Below are positions 12,231-12,606 of a DNA stretch of 12,606 bases, piece after piece (position 1 is the stretch's first letter; every line of letters begins with the position of its first letter). The stretch comes from Actinomycetes bacterium. Its GTDB lineage: Bacteria; Actinomycetota; Acidimicrobiia; Acidimicrobiales; RAAP-2. The DNA lies in the NCBI GenBank assembly GCA_021784205.1, contig JAJXTB010000083.1, positions 1-12,606 on the forward strand. The letters run 5' to 3'. A program made the translations under genes and the position numbers. The notes under the pieces are model-generated. The model saw nothing but the letters and a program-made list of their open reading frames with translations, did no database searches and had not been told where the DNA came from.

Positions 12231-12606
12231 TCAGGACGTCGCGCTCGAGCGCGCGGGCCGGCGCTTGACTCGCTCGGGCGACTCGCTCGGGCCCCGACCG
12301 GCCTTGAGGTCGGCGATGGCGTTCTCCAGGGCTTGGAGCAGGTAGGCGATCTCCGCCTCTTCGATGACGAGGGCCGGCATGAGGCGCATCACAGCCGGCT
12401 GGTTTCCGCTGTAGATCGCGAGCACGCCGTGCTGGGCGAGGTGGTAGGACATGCGCGGGCCCAGCGAGTCCTCGACGTACTCGATGCCCACCATGAGGCC
12501 CAGACCGCGAACCTCGGCGATGACGTCGGCGTGCTCGCGCGCGATGGCGTGCAGTCCGTCAAAGAGGAGACGTCCCATGGCGGCGGCGTGATCGACGAGG
12601 TTTGTC
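12231..12606 (-). CDS. Class III pyridoxal-phosphate aminotransferase, C-terminal part (5' end outside window)
   Basis: The frame is open from the window edge to a TGA at 12231, giving about 124 visible residues. The ATG at 12578 is internal, not the start. EVRGLGLMVGIEYVED (about 12510-12460) is the conserved C-terminal signature of class III omega-amino acid/amine aminotransferases such as the GABA, ornithine and putrescine types. RLMPALVIEEAEI and a final helix follow, then a 25-residue Pro/Arg/Ser-rich tail. The PLP lysine and the substrate-defining residues lie outside the window. It is the first visible gene of an operon with SCP2 and an APC permease, 8 nt upstream of the SCP2 start. 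The product would transaminate the compound taken up by the permease. Confidence 0.85.
   Translation of the reverse strand, partial: TNLVDHAAAMGRLLFDGLHAIAREHADVIAEVRGLGLMVGIEYVEDSLGPRMSYHLAQHGVLAIYSGNQPAVMRLMPALVIEEAEIAYLLQALENAIADLKAGRGPSESPERVKRRPARSSATS

Overview
The window comes from a high-GC bacterium. GTG starts are frequent, there are TANNNT-type -10 boxes placed exactly where leaderless transcripts would need them, and exported proteins carry long Thr-rich linkers. The alcohol dehydrogenase resembles Rhodococcus ADH-A and the sulfurtransferase carries a C-terminal sequence typical of actinobacterial rhodaneses. This points to an actinobacterium, perhaps of the Acidimicrobiia; the class assignment is inference.

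Layout, left to right. (1) 1-1152 (+): 3' part of a sulfatase/phosphonate monoester hydrolase-type gene, convergent with (2) 1168-4530 (-): a full-length bifunctional PutA (proline dehydrogenase plus P5C dehydrogenase). A 20-codon leader ORF (4527-4589) with a strong ribosome binding site precedes putA, and its stop codon overlaps the putA GTG. (3) 4687-5601 (-) and 5710-6894 (+): a divergent pair of exported cell-wall enzymes, an L,D-transpeptidase and a D-alanyl-D-alanine carboxypeptidase. The 108-bp gap between them holds two leaderless-type promoters and a palindrome. The carboxypeptidase would produce the tetrapeptide stems that L,D-transpeptidases use as donors, so the pair makes biochemical sense. 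(4) 6923-8033: small genes (a 66-aa membrane protein, a 43-aa Lys-rich protein, a probable 53-aa protein) and intergenic DNA rich in inverted repeats. (5) 8034-8873 (-): a two-domain thiosulfate sulfurtransferase, preceded by a 38-codon leader ORF (8870-8986) that contains a 12-bp perfect hairpin and two Cys codons. (6) 9274-10320 (+): a zinc alcohol dehydrogenase ending at a strong stem-loop. (7) 12606-10415 (-): a tightly packed operon of a class III aminotransferase (cut by the window end), an SCP2 sterol-binding-domain protein and an APC-family permease, suggesting uptake and transamination of an amine or amino acid.

The most unusual signals are regulatory. Two unrelated catabolic genes (putA and the sulfurtransferase) share one architecture: TANNNT promoter, short 5' UTR, good SD, short leader ORF, GTGA overlap with the enzyme's GTG start, and a stem-loop within the leader. 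There is also a structured segment at 7162-7354 with two long inverted repeats and mutually exclusive pairings. No phage, transposon, CRISPR, tRNA or rRNA is visible. Much of the window is ordinary chromosomal metabolism.
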